Shown here piece by piece: positions 42,903 through 52,193 of a stretch of DNA of 64,000 nucleotides; the first letter of the stretch is position 1, and every line of letters starts with the position of its first letter. Where the stretch lies: assembly GCA_009929375.1 (NCBI GenBank), contig SAAO01000015.1, positions 1 to 64,000 of the forward strand, read 5' to 3'. This DNA comes from Bacteroidia bacterium. GTDB lineage: Bacteria > Bacteroidota > Bacteroidia > Bacteroidales > Paludibacteraceae. The notes under the pieces were generated by a model. The model was given only the letters and a program-made list of their open reading frames with translations, did no database searches and was not told where the DNA came from. A program made the position numbers and the translations under genes.

Positions 42903-45206
42903 TTATTTAAAAGTTACAATTGTTTTTAATCCTCCTGTTGTCAGTTCAAATTCTCCGGGTTCTGTTATCCATGCGTTGTGTTGGTTTACGAATGCCAGAT
43001 CTTTGTCAGTAATTTCGAAGCTTACAGTTTGAGTCTGTCCCGGTTCGAGCGAAATTTTACTAAAGCGACGCAAACGTTTCATGTCGGGAGTAATTGAAGC
43101 ATAAAGGTCACTTGAATATAGCAGAACTGATTCTTTTCCAATGCGGTTTCCACTGTTTTTTACATCGACACTTACTGTCAGAACTTCGCCTGCACTAAAC
43201 TCATTTTTGGATACTTTCAGATTGCTGTATTCAAAAGTAGTGTAGCTTAGTCCGTGTCCGAACTCATATTGCGGGTTGTAATCCGACTCATATATATAAG
43301 CACCCTGAGCACGTTTTTGTTCTTCCGAAGGTTTGTGATAATATGTCACCAGCGAATTCGGATACGAAGGATATGTGTAAGGCAATTTTCCCGAAGGATT
43401 TACATCTCCAAACAGAATGTCAGCAAGGGCATCGCCTCCGTAATTGCCTGGCAGGTAAGTTTGTACCACGGCTTGCATGCTTGGCTCAACAGCACTTATA
43501 CAGCGTGGACGACCTTCGTTAAGTACCAGAATCACAGGTTTTCCTGTTTTGGCAAGTTCTTTTGCAAGGCGCAGTTGATTGGCACTTAAACTAAGATCGT
43601 TCAGGTCTCCCGGTTTTTCAGTATAGGTATTTTCGCCCACACAAAGAATTACAGCATCCACTGTTTTTGCAGCTACAACTGCATTGGCAAACTGATCTTC
43701 CACATCTTCAAAATATTTTCCATCGTTTACATAGCTTACGCCGGGAACGTATTTTACGTTTTTTGTGCCAATTTCGTTTTGTACAGCTTCGAGAATTGTA
43801 TTAAATTCTTCGGTGTAACGGTCGGTTTTTTCACCCTGCCATGAGTAACTCCATCCACCATTCAACGTACGCATACTGTTTGCATTCGGACCGGTTACAA
43901 GTACTTTTGTAGTTTTTGAAAGCGGCAGTATTTCATTGTTGTTTTTTAATAATGTAATAGCTTCTGCAGCTGCCTCATAAGCCATGCGTGCCGATTTTTC
44001 AGAACCAAATTCCGGATAATCGCTGATATTGGTAACAGGCTGCTCCCAAAGGTTGAGTTTAAGTTTAAGTTTCAGAATACGACGAACTGCATCATCAATT
44101 CTGCTTTCTTTTACTTCACCTTCTTTTACAAGTGCAATCAGATTGTCGCAGAATGTTTCGTATTCGTAGGGAACCATCGACATGTCGATGCCTGCGTTAA
44201 TAGCCAGTTTGATAGCTTCTTTGTGGTCTTTGGCAATTTTATCGCGGGTATGCAGATTAATAATGTCCATCCAGTCGGTTACCACTACACCTTCAAAATT
44301 GAGTTCTTCTTTCAGCAATTTTGTAATAATATCATGACTTGCATGTACGGTAATCCCGTTGATAATTCCCGAGTTAATCATAACCGATTCGGTACCGGAA
44401 GCAATGGCTGCTTTAAATGGTTCGAGATGATATTCACGCAATACATTTTCGGGTATGTATGCGGGCGTGCGGTCTTTTCCCGACACAGGAACCGAATAGC
44501 CCAGAAAGTGCTTCAAACACGAAGCCACTTTGTATTTTGTGTGAATGCTATCGGTGATGCCTTCGTAACCTTTAATCATTTCCAGCCCCATCATTTTTAC
44601 AAGATATGGATCTTCTCCAAACCCTTCGAACTGGCGCGAAAAGCGCGGATCGGCACCCAAATCGAGTACAGGTGAAAAATTCCAGGGAATGCTGCTGGCC
44701 CTTGTTTCGTAAGCAGTTACACTGGCCATATTGTAAGCATGTGTGGGGTTGAAAGTGGCTGCAAGCGAAATTTGCTGTGGGAACATAATAGCTCCATCAG
44801 TATAAGTAGTTCCGTGAATAGCGTCAACTCCATAGATTACAGGTATTTGCATTCTGGTTTGCTCCATGGCTACTTTTTGAATAAAAGTAATGATTTTATT
44901 CCATTGTGCAGGTGGCATTGCGTAATTGTTTGTCGTATTCAAAACCGACCCCACATGATACTCCACAATCGCTTTCCGGATGCGCGCAGTATCAATTTCA
45001 AAAGGTACTTTGCTTTCATGACGTCCTTTGCCGTTACCAATCACGTCGAGTGTTATCTGAGTCATTTGTCCGACTTTTTCTTCCAGCGTCATTTCCGAAA
45101 TGATTTTATCGATTTTCGCATCTGTTTCGTTTTTGCCCGTACTGCATGAAATGGCAAAAATGGAAAGTAAGATTAATGTCAGGCTTCTGTAAAGTGTTTT
45201 TCTCAT
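42903..45206 (-). CDS. GH3 beta-glucosidase, lipoprotein
   Basis: 767 residues from the ATG at 45206, beginning MRKTLYRSLTLILLSIFAISC (lipobox). It has an N-terminal GH3 barrel (EEKVGQMTQI, SCLKHFLGYS, nucleophile Asp in FEGVVVTDWMDI), the C-terminal alpha/beta domain (EIKLPLS-like SKTTKVLVTGPNA, CVGENTYTEKPGD) and a fibronectin III-like C-terminal domain (YTTFEYSNLKVSKNEF). It removes terminal glucose from short beta-glucans. A putative NUDIX-regulator operator lies about 100 bp upstream. It is separated from SusC by 107 bp. Confidence 0.93.
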   Translation of the reverse strand: MRKTLYRSLTLILLSIFAISCSTGKNETDAKIDKIISEMTLEEKVGQMTQITLDVIGNGKGRHESKVPFEIDTARIRKAIVEYHVGSVLNTTNNYAMPPAQWNKIITFIQKVAMEQTRMQIPVIYGVDAIHGTTYTDGAIMFPQQISLAATFNPTHAYNMASVTAYETRASSIPWNFSPVLDLGADPRFSRQFEGFGEDPYLVKMMGLEMIKGYEGITDSIHTKYKVASCLKHFLGYSVPVSGKDRTPAYIPENVLREYHLEPFKAAIASGTESVMINSGIINGITVHASHDIITKLLKEELNFEGVVVTDWMDIINLHTRDKIAKDHKEAIKLAINAGIDMSMVPYEYETFCDNLIALVKEGEVKESRIDDAVRRILKLKLKLNLWEQPVTNISDYPEFGSEKSARMAYEAAAEAITLLKNNNEILPLSKTTKVLVTGPNANSMRTLNGGWSYSWQGEKTDRYTEEFNTILEAVQNEIGTKNVKYVPGVSYVNDGKYFEDVEDQFANAVVAAKTVDAVILCVGENTYTEKPGDLNDLSLSANQLRLAKELAKTGKPVILVLNEGRPRCISAVEPSMQAVVQTYLPGNYGGDALADILFGDVNPSGKLPYTYPSYPNSLVTYYHKPSEEQKRAQGAYIYESDYNPQYEFGHGLSYTTFEYSNLKVSKNEFSAGEVLTVSVDVKNSGNRIGKESVLLYSSDLYASITPDMKRLRRFSKISLEPGQTQTVSFEITDKDLAFVNQHNAWITEPGEFELTTGGLKTIVTFK

Positions 45207-45301
45207 TTTTATGTAATTAAATTCGTTTGATAAATAGTGTCGAAATGACAATAAGAATTTCAGGCAAATTTAGAATAAATAATAATAACTCCCAAACTTT
45301 A

Positions 45302-45326
45302 TTGTGTTTATTTTACACTAAGTGTT
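45302..45326. promoter_or_regulatory. Putative NUDIX-regulator operator upstream of GH3
   Basis: TTGTGT-TTATTTT-ACACTAAG, nearly identical (19 of 21 positions) to the palindrome at 46246-46266, followed by GTGTT, so that ACACTAAGTGT is itself a second palindrome. It is located 96-120 bp before the GH3 start codon. Confidence 0.6.
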
Positions 45327-45420
45327 GAAAATATTTATGTCAATGATTTAAAATGTTGATATGTAATGATTAATGATGCTTTGGAAAGAGCTTTTTTGGG
45401 TTGAGAATTTGTCCGGAAAT

Positions 45421-46053
45421 TTATTTTTTAATAAATCCGGCTATGATTTGAGCTATTACTTTGGTTCCTTCTTCGTTGGGATGAATATGGTCAGGGAAGA
45501 GATCGTGCCTGTCTCTAAGTGGTGTATTGAGGTCGATAAGCTCAATTTTATTCTTTTTGGCAATCTGTTTTATCACCGGAATAACTCCCGCATTCAATGT
45601 TGAATCGTTGATACCCCATTGTGTGGCAAAAACCGGAACGGGTATGCACATAATTATTTCAGGAGCATTTGGCAGCGATTTTAGTGTGTCGATCAAAGCC
45701 TGATAATCGGCTTCGAAACGAGCGCTGTTCCAGTTTTGTGGTTTGGTGTCGTTCGTACCGAGTTTAATAACCACCATATCGGGTTCGAAAGCAAAAATAT
45801 TGGCAAATTCTTTGGTATTCCAGTACGAGAAATCGCCTTCTTTCTGAAGTGTTGTTCCTCCTTTGCCGGAATTTAGCACCTGAAAACTCTCGCCAAGCAA
45901 ACTGTCGAGCCGGGCAGGGTAGGAGTATTTGTTTTGTTGAAAAATTCCTGCACCTTCGGTAATGCTATCGCCAATGCAAACTATGCGGGTAGGTTTATGG
46001 GTGCAGCTTATCATCAGTAAGGCAAGTAGAGCAAAGAATGTAATTTTTTTCAT
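45421..46053 (-). CDS. SGNH/GDSL-type esterase lipoprotein
   Basis: 210 residues with a lipoprotein signal (MKKITFFALLALLMISC). The SGNH hydrolase blocks are all present: block I GDSITEG, Gly in block II NSGKGGTT, Asn in GTNDTKP, and catalytic Asp/His in DHIHPNEEG. Such enzymes remove acetyl or other ester groups from glycans. It lies in the same minus-strand cluster as GH3 and shares its upstream region with the divergent NUDIX regulator. Confidence 0.88.
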   Translation of the reverse strand: MKKITFFALLALLMISCTHKPTRIVCIGDSITEGAGIFQQNKYSYPARLDSLLGESFQVLNSGKGGTTLQKEGDFSYWNTKEFANIFAFEPDMVVIKLGTNDTKPQNWNSARFEADYQALIDTLKSLPNAPEIIMCIPVPVFATQWGINDSTLNAGVIPVIKQIAKKNKIELIDLNTPLRDRHDLFPDHIHPNEEGTKVIAQIIAGFIKK

Positions 46054-46245
46054 TTTGTATCGGATTTTGAATATAAATAGCGTTAAATGATTTCAGGTTT
46101 ATTTGTCTGTTGAACCATGAAGAACTATGAGCATAAACATACACACTGTAGAATTGTTTAATTACAAAATTTTCAATAGTGTCATAAAAACAACAAGTAG
46201 AATCTGTGCAAAAGTAAATGATAATTTTGAGATATACAAGTAAAA

Positions 46246-46266
46246 TAGTGTTTATATTACACTAAG
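46246..46266. promoter_or_regulatory. Putative NUDIX-regulator operator in the regulator/esterase divergent region
   Basis: TAGTGT-TTATATT-ACACTA is a perfect inverted repeat, then AG. It lies in the 322-bp region between the divergent esterase and regulator genes, 110 bp before the regulator start. The near copy before GH3 supports a shared regulator. Confidence 0.65.
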
Positions 46267-46375
46267 TTTTGGGTGCTCGCTGTTTGATTGTGTGTTTTTG
46301 ACACTACTGCTACTAAATGTATGAAATTATTTTTTTACCTTTGCAGCCAATAAATATTATAAAAACTGATTATTC

Positions 46376-47119
46376 ATGCCTGAAACCAATCCATTATTAG
46401 CTAATATACTTTCCACAATCTCGGTCGATTGTGTGATTTTCGGATATTTTGAAAATGAATTAACTGTGTTGGTTCGTAAGGAGTTTGTACCTCTCAATGG
46501 CGAAATAGTACAGGAGTGGAAATTACCGGGCAACCACGTTCGTCGCGATGAAGATATAAATGCTACTGCTGCCCGAATATTGAAAGAGCAAACGGGGCTC
46601 GAGGATATTTTCGTGAAGCAGTTCATGGTGTTCAGCGACCCTGACAGATTGAAACGTCGTCCGCAGGATTTTGAATGGGTGAAGCCCCGCCTGATTGACG
46701 AAAGGGTAATTACGGTAGGTTTTTATTCGCTTTTAAATGTAAACTCTATAGATAATTCGAAACTGATTGAAATTGCCAAATGGGAAAATGTGAATGAAAT
46801 TTCCGACCTGATGTTTGATCATAAGGACATACTTGATGAAGCGCTTGTAAAACTTCGTTACGATTTGTTGCACGAACCTTTGATATTCGAACTTTTACCG
46901 CCAAAATTCACGCTCACTCAAATGCAGAAAGTGTATGAGGTGATTTTTAATACAGAATACGATAAACGAAATTTCCGTCGTAAAATTAACAAAATGGATT
47001 ATCTGATTCAGCTGGACGAAACACAAAAGGGAGTTTCGCATAAACCGGCTCGTTATTACAGCTTCAATCGGGATATATACGAAAGTACGCGCACGCAACG
47101 CTGCGATTTTGGAATGTAA
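46376..47119 (+). CDS. NUDIX-domain transcription factor (AraR/NrtR-like sugar regulator)
   Basis: 247 residues. The N-terminal half is a NUDIX fold (SVDCVIFGYFENELTVLVRKEF, WKLPGNHVRRDEDINATAARILKEQTGL) with a degenerate Nudix box: the catalytic REXXEE Glu pattern is not kept, so it should sense a ligand rather than hydrolyse nucleotides. The C-terminal half is a winged HTH (FTLTQMQKVYEVIFNTEYDKRNFRRKINKMDYL). Related Bacteroides proteins regulate sugar genes such as the arabinose operon. The divergent esterase, the GH3 gene and the two matching palindromes suggest that it controls the beta-glucan locus. Confidence 0.88.
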   Translation: MPETNPLLANILSTISVDCVIFGYFENELTVLVRKEFVPLNGEIVQEWKLPGNHVRRDEDINATAARILKEQTGLEDIFVKQFMVFSDPDRLKRRPQDFEWVKPRLIDERVITVGFYSLLNVNSIDNSKLIEIAKWENVNEISDLMFDHKDILDEALVKLRYDLLHEPLIFELLPPKFTLTQMQKVYEVIFNTEYDKRNFRRKINKMDYLIQLDETQKGVSHKPARYYSFNRDIYESTRTQRCDFGM

Positions 47120-47120
47120 T

Positions 47121-47160
47121 AAAAAAGAGAGAAGGTTTTTGAACTTTCTCTCTTTTTTTT
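47121..47160. terminator. Bidirectional terminator after the NUDIX regulator
   Basis: AAAAAAGAGAGAA...TTTCTCTCTTTTTTTT hairpin, one base after the regulator stop and overlapping the end of the convergent SemiSWEET gene. Confidence 0.8.
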
Positions 47161-47440
47161 AAATCGATAACTTGTCGATTCCTCTGATCGTATTGGTGAG
47201 TTTTACTACAAATATGTATACGATAGGCACCAGCGAAAGAGCATTGGCTAAAATCAGAGGTGTGTCCACCAACATAATGCCATACACCAGCCAAAGGCTT
47301 ATACATACTACTACAATACAATACATCAGTAGCGAAATGCTGTTGGTATCTTTTGTTTTATATACTTTTATGGCTTGCGGAAACTGGTTAAGAACCGATA
47401 GGAGGGATGCCGAAAATCCTACAATCTCTACTGCTGTCAT
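47159..47440 (-). CDS. SemiSWEET-type sugar transporter (PQ-loop)
   Basis: 93 residues from the Met of TAVEIVGFSASLLSVLNQFPQAIKVYKTKDTNSISLLMY. It has three membrane helices and the PQ-loop motif FPQAIKVYKTK in helix 1, the normal length for a SemiSWEET, which dimerises to pass sugars by facilitated diffusion. A longer upstream frame would add an unlikely leader. It converges with the NUDIX regulator. The sugar specificity cannot be read from the sequence. Confidence 0.85.
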   Translation of the reverse strand: MTAVEIVGFSASLLSVLNQFPQAIKVYKTKDTNSISLLMYCIVVVCISLWLVYGIMLVDTPLILANALSLVPIVYIFVVKLTNTIRGIDKLSI

Positions 47441-47490
47441 TTGCTTAATTTTTGCTGCAAATATAATCAAATTTTCAATTCGGAAATACA

Positions 47491-47525
47491 AAAAAGCTGT
47501 TCAATAAATGCATTGAACAGCTTTT
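47491..47525. terminator. Bidirectional terminator between SemiSWEET and binding-protein genes
   Basis: AAAAAGCTGTTCAAT, a 6-base loop, ATTGAACAGCTTTT; T-rich on both outer sides. Confidence 0.85.
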
Positions 47526-47545
47526 CTTTAATGATCTGGTTTCTG

Positions 47546-48714
47546 TTATTTTACTGATACTTTTTTGGTTGCACCGTCAACTTTTACAATGTAAAGTCCT
47601 TTGTTCAGTTTATTTGAAACAAATGTACCTGAAACAATTGCCGACTGCATTACTCGTCCGCTGATATCAAAAATCTGAACATTCGACTGTACGTTTTCGA
47701 TAGTCAACATCTGATTGTTGCTGTAGATAGTGTTCTGAGCTTCTTTGATGTTTGACACAGCACTGATGCTTTTTTTCCATGCTACTACAGTTACTGCGAT
47801 GTTAGCATCTTCGGGATAAGTAGCTGAACGGTCCGGATATTTTTCTCCGTCAGTACCTGCTTCTACATAAGCCCAGTCAGCTTTGTTGTAAAGGTTATAG
47901 ATAATTTTCATTACCATAGGGATGGTGAATGTGAAAGTACCATCCTGATTTTTAGTGCCTTTCATTGCTTTTGCCATATCCCAGCCAAGGAAGTCACCCT
48001 GAATAAATACACTGTCGGTGCCGGCAGGAACAGTAGCTGTTATTGTAATTGTACCTGTTTTATCAGGATCGAAATAAGCTTTAAATGAATTTACAACTAC
48101 AGATTTTGTATTTTCTGTTGTTCCGTACACAAAGTTGTCTTTAGGATCGCCCTGTTCGTATGACCATGCCGGACCAGCCACAAATTTGAATTCCATATTG
48201 ATGGCATCCACGCTGAAAACTTTGATGCTAAAGATTTTTCCATCAACTGTTTCTGAGTCGAGAGTCATTTTGAACTCTTCAGAAGGACTTTTCCAACCGT
48301 TGAAGCTACCTACGAGGTAAAGTACTTTCACATCGTTTGGTACAAGAGCTTCTATAGTCACTTCGCGTTCGTCAGGAGTAAATACACTTGCCCAGTTTGC
48401 AACCACGTCGGCAGCACTCCATGTTCTGTCGGTAACACCAGATCCATCAGCGTTTTTTTCAATGTACTTCCAGTCCGGACCACTCAGGTACTGATATTTC
48501 ATCGTTTCAGTTGCCGTTGGCAGGTCGATGGTGTAAGTGGTTTCGTTAACTTTGGTAAGTGGTGTGGCGGAAGGACTCCAGCCATTCATTTCACCAGTGA
48601 TGTAACAAGCTTTAGTGCCTGCAGGAACTGTCACTGTATAGGTCAATGCCGATACGGATTGAACCAAAAACAACATAGCTACAAGAGCTACAAATGAAGT
48701 AAAGATTTTTTCAT
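47546..48714 (-). CDS. T9SS-exported starch-binding-like protein with a start-region frameshift
   Basis: The protein has three tandem beta-sandwich modules of the starch-binding type (TKACYITGEMNGWSPS, VLYLVGSFNGWKSPSEE, SVFIQGDFLGWDMAKA) and a T9SS C-terminal domain (VQIFDISGRVMQSA ... GLYIVKVDGATKKVSVK). It is a paralogue of the gene at 50732-51970. The natural start is the ATG at 48714, but the following A-run has six A instead of the seven needed to read MKKIFTSFVALVAMLFLVQSVSA; in the given sequence this frame stops after eight codons. The next in-frame Met (48676) would lose most of the signal peptide. It may be a sequencing error, a recent mutation or a phase-variable tract. Confidence 0.8.
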
Positions 48715-48751
48715 GATACTAATGATTAATGTTTGAAATAAAGTTTATTTA

Positions 48752-50437
48752 GGGTCTGCTTAAAAACCTTTAACAGATTATTAATCAATATTATATCGCT
48801 ATATTTGTGGAACTAAATGCAAGGAAATATGCCAACAACCCGTAAAAAGCGTGCACAAGTACCGCAATATGTAAGTCCGAAGCAATTAACTTTGGCAGGA
48901 TTTGAGAATCCATTCGACCAACAATTGAGTTTGACCAATCGCTGGGTAGTGTTAAGCAGACTCATTCCGTGGGATGAGATTTGCAATATGTATCTGAAAT
49001 TTGTACCCAAAGAACCGACAGGTCGGCCAGGCTTAAATCCACGAATTGTAATCGGTTCGCTGATCATAAAACATTTGTGTAATTTGGATGATCGTGAAAC
49101 GGTTGATCAGATATCAGAGAACATTTACATGCAATACTTTCTGGGTTACCCGAGTTTTACAAACGAAAAACCTTTCGATGCTTCTCTGTTTGTTGATTTT
49201 CGCAAGCGTCTAGGCAAGGAAAACCTCAATGCCATCAACGAAAAGATAGTTTCGTTAAAAGCAAACCTGGAAAGCACAGGCAAGAAAGTTCCTGCAAGTT
49301 CGACTTCATCAGAAGATAACAAACAGGAAAATAATCCCAAAGAAGACAATCCTGAAGATTCGAATGCAAACCCAACACACAACGGACGGGTAATTTTCGA
49401 TGCCACAGCCTGTCCACAAGACATAGCCTATCCCACAGATTTGAATTTATTGAACGATGCCCGTGAAAAACTCGAAGAGCTGATTGACCATCTTTACCGT
49501 GAGGATTTACATGAGGTAAAACCAAGAACTTATCGCGAAGTTGCCCGCAAAACCTATCTTCAAACAGCACAGAAGAAGAACAAGAGCCGCAAAGTTATCC
49601 GCAAAGCCAACCGCTCTCAGCTAAACTACGTGCGTAGAGATATTGCCATAGTAAACAAGCTATTGGATGTTTACGAACAAAACAATCTGAAATTTCCGTT
49701 AGATCAGAAACAACAGAAGTATTTCTGGGTAGTACAAACACTTTACCAGCAACAGAAAAAAATGCATGATACCAATACGCATAGTATTGAACATCGCATA
49801 GTAAGCATACATCAGCCTCATGTGCGACCCATTGTGCGGGGCAAAGCACAGGCGAAAGTAGAGTTTGGCTCCAAAATACACCTTTCAGTCATTAATGGTA
49901 TCACATTCCTTGACGAACTCTCATGGGATGCCTTTAATGAAGGAAATCACATGATGGAATATATTCAGAAATACCACAAACGCTTTGGTTACTATCCACG
50001 TGAAGTGCTTGCCGATCAGATTTATTGTACAAGAGCCAATCGTGCCGCTCTAAAAGCATTGGGCATTAAGCTCATAGCTAAGCCACTTGGCAGACCTTCG
50101 GCAATGTCAATTCATGTAAGTCCGGGAGAGAGAAATCCAATTGAAGGCAAGATTGGTCAGGCGAAAACCGGATACGGTTTGAACCGGATCAAAGCAAGAC
50201 TTAAAGGAACAAGCGAAAGTTGGATTGCCACCATTATTTTGGTGTTGAACTTAGTCAAATTGGCGGGAGTAGTACTCCTGTACCCTATACTCAACAGTTT
50301 GAGTTTTTCAGCACGCTTGCTGAAATTGGCTTGGATAAATCTAACTCAAATTTTGAAACAAAGTTATTCTTTGAATCATGTAGACGATTCTCGTCAAATT
50401 CTATATCTTAATGTAGGCTGAGTTTTTCAGCAGACCC
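48752..50437 (+). mobile_element. IS5/IS1182-type insertion sequence with 6-bp target duplication
   Basis: 1,686 bp. The ends are inverted repeats: GGGTCTGCTTAAAAAC at the left and, read inwards from the right, GGGTCTGCTGAAAAAC (one mismatch). TATTTA flanks both sides (48746-48751 and 50438-50443), a 6-bp target duplication that marks a clean, rather recent insertion. It carries one transposase gene. The IS separates the frameshifted binding-protein gene from what was probably its promoter region. Confidence 0.9.
48817..50421 (+). CDS. IS5/IS1182-superfamily transposase
   Basis: 534 residues. The N-terminal DUF772 domain (GLNPRIVIGSLIIKHLCNLD, FLGYPSFTNEKPFDASLFVDFRKRL) is followed by a DDE core: first Asp in VIFDATACPQDIAYP, second in REVLADQIYCTRANRAAL, and Glu in NPIEGKIGQAKTGYGLNRI. 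A hydrophilic spacer (SSEDNKQENNPKEDNPED) separates the two. It is full length and in frame, so the IS may still be active. Confidence 0.9.
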   Translation: MQGNMPTTRKKRAQVPQYVSPKQLTLAGFENPFDQQLSLTNRWVVLSRLIPWDEICNMYLKFVPKEPTGRPGLNPRIVIGSLIIKHLCNLDDRETVDQISENIYMQYFLGYPSFTNEKPFDASLFVDFRKRLGKENLNAINEKIVSLKANLESTGKKVPASSTSSEDNKQENNPKEDNPEDSNANPTHNGRVIFDATACPQDIAYPTDLNLLNDAREKLEELIDHLYREDLHEVKPRTYREVARKTYLQTAQKKNKSRKVIRKANRSQLNYVRRDIAIVNKLLDVYEQNNLKFPLDQKQQKYFWVVQTLYQQQKKMHDTNTHSIEHRIVSIHQPHVRPIVRGKAQAKVEFGSKIHLSVINGITFLDELSWDAFNEGNHMMEYIQKYHKRFGYYPREVLADQIYCTRANRAALKALGIKLIAKPLGRPSAMSIHVSPGERNPIEGKIGQAKTGYGLNRIKARLKGTSESWIATIILVLNLVKLAGVVLLYPILNSLSFSARLLKLAWINLTQILKQSYSLNHVDDSRQILYLNVG

Positions 50438-50443
50438 TATTTA

Positions 50444-50731
50444 TACAACGTGTCAAAAGTACACAAAGATTATTGTCTTTACAACACTTAGTGCCGAGAT
50501 TTTTGAAATAATTTCAATTTTATTTTTCTTGTTCTTTTTAAGTTGCTGTTTTTGAGGTGTTTGTAATTTCTTTTTGTTTGCGATTTTTTTGATATAAAAA
50601 ATACTAATACAGGTTGTGCGTTTCTGACTCAAAGACTTTCAGATAAATGTAAACATGGACAATGTTTTTTTACAAAAAAAACTGTTCGGGATAACTCCCG
50701 AACAGTTTATAGAACTTTGATTTGGTACTGT
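50444..50731. other. Gap right of the IS holding the terminator of the upstream gene and probable displaced promoter
   Basis: 288 bp with no gene. The right part has the terminator of the next gene; the left part (50444-50670) is AT-rich, reads continuously with the sequence left of the IS, and probably was the promoter region of the binding-protein gene at 47546 before the IS inserted. An ACACTTAGTG segment at 50484-50493 resembles the operator half-site but is not convincing. Confidence 0.4.
50679..50708. terminator. Terminator between binding-protein gene and IS
   Basis: AAACTGTTCGGG, a 6-base loop, CCCGAACAGTTT, with a T-run on the minus-strand side (A7 at 50674-50680). Confidence 0.85.
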
Positions 50732-51970
50732 TTATTTTACAGAAACTTTTTGAGTTGCACCATCTACTTTCAATACATAGAATCCTGCATTCAGTTGTTT
50801 CGATTTGAAAGTTCCTTTCAAAGCAGCCGACTGAATCATTCGTCCGCTAATGTCATAAACTTCCACATTTGAGTTCACACCTTCAACAACTACTGAATGG
50901 TTGTTGCTATATACTTTGTATTTATCACTGTTGAGTGAAGGAAGAGCATTTGGAGCAGCCTGTTTCCATGCAAATACAGTAATTGCAATAGTTGTGTTTT
51001 CGGGGAAAGTAGCTACGCGGTTATCACGTTCTTTAGTTGGGTCTGCTTCACCTACTTCAGGAAATGCCCATTCAGGAGTATTCCAGTTGTACAAACGGTA
51101 TTCCATTGACATAACGTTGGTAGCTACAAAAGTAAATGTTCCATCACCGTTTTTGGTACCTTCCTGTAAGTTAGCCCAGTTCCAGCCAAGATGACTTCCC
51201 ATGATCCAAACTCTTTCAGTTCCGGCTGGTACAGTAGCTGTAATGGTAATATTTCCAACTTTGGTAGGATCAAAAATTTTCTTGAATCCTGCTACAACTT
51301 CAGTAGCTGAAGTTTGAGTTACGTCAGGATATGCATAGTTCTTTGCACTTGTTTGTTCGTAGTCCCATGCTGGTCCGGCACAGAATTTATATTGCAGTTT
51401 GTTGGCATCGGCAGTAAAGAATGTAACTGTAAACAGTTTTCCATCAGGAGTTGTTTCAGTAAGTGTCATCTTTGTACTGTCAGTTGGGATAGTCCAATTG
51501 TTAAATGTGCCTACGATGTAAAGATCAATAACGTCAACAGGAACGAATGCGTTAATAGTCACATCCATAGGTATAGGTTCTACTTTAGGATTGAAAGTAA
51601 GAGCCCATTTGATAACTACATCCTTATTTCCTGCAGTGTAAACACGGTCTGAAATTTCAGCACCTTCAGCGTCTTTTTCTACATAAGCCCAATCGCCACC
51701 ACCACTAAGGTATTTGTATTTTACTCCACCGTCTTTAGTTACTTCAGTCTGGTTAATTTCCGATTCAGGAATGGTAATTGTGTAATGTGTTTCATCAACT
51801 TTGGTCATTTTGTGCAGGTTGTTGTTCCAGCCATTGAAATTACCTACTACCCAGCATTCGTAAGTTGGTGTCGGTACCTCAACTTCAAATACTAAATCAG
51901 CTGCAGCTGTTCTGTTGGATAATGCAAACATGCTCGCCAGAGCAATCATTAAAGTAAAAATTTTTTTCAT
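50732..51970 (-). CDS. T9SS-exported starch-binding-like protein
   Basis: 412 residues with a signal peptide (MKKIFTLMIALASMFALSN...). Three modules repeat the pattern of starch-binding beta-sandwiches: YECWVVGNFNGWNNN, LYIVGTFNNWTIPTD, RVWIMGSHLGWNWAN, each with Trp residues expected at glucan-binding sites. A linker (KVYSNNHSVVVEGVNSNV) leads to a T9SS C-terminal domain (VEVYDISGRMIQSA ... FYVLKVDGATQKVSVK). It probably takes the place of SusE/SusF in the alpha-glucan locus. It is the intact paralogue of the gene at 47546-48714. Confidence 0.85.
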   Translation of the reverse strand: MKKIFTLMIALASMFALSNRTAAADLVFEVEVPTPTYECWVVGNFNGWNNNLHKMTKVDETHYTITIPESEINQTEVTKDGGVKYKYLSGGGDWAYVEKDAEGAEISDRVYTAGNKDVVIKWALTFNPKVEPIPMDVTINAFVPVDVIDLYIVGTFNNWTIPTDSTKMTLTETTPDGKLFTVTFFTADANKLQYKFCAGPAWDYEQTSAKNYAYPDVTQTSATEVVAGFKKIFDPTKVGNITITATVPAGTERVWIMGSHLGWNWANLQEGTKNGDGTFTFVATNVMSMEYRLYNWNTPEWAFPEVGEADPTKERDNRVATFPENTTIAITVFAWKQAAPNALPSLNSDKYKVYSNNHSVVVEGVNSNVEVYDISGRMIQSAALKGTFKSKQLNAGFYVLKVDGATQKVSVK

Positions 51971-52193
51971 AATGAATTAAATTTGAAGTAATTAATTGAA
52001 AATTGTTTATTAGTTGTTTCGTTAAAGATCAAACTTCGTGTCCAAAAAACAATAAACTTTGTTTCGAAAATACTATAATATTTTTTATTTACGACATTTA
52101 CTGTTTTTTTTTCAAAATTAATTTTGTTTCGGGAATGTCATTCTTTTGATTTACAGCAACACTACCAACTATGGCAGTGTTGCTGATATAACA

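Noticed and set aside
50484-50493. Third NUDIX-operator copy (ACACTTAGTG)
   Set aside because: Only one half-site fits and the spacing to the other half is wrong, so it could be chance in AT-rich sequence.
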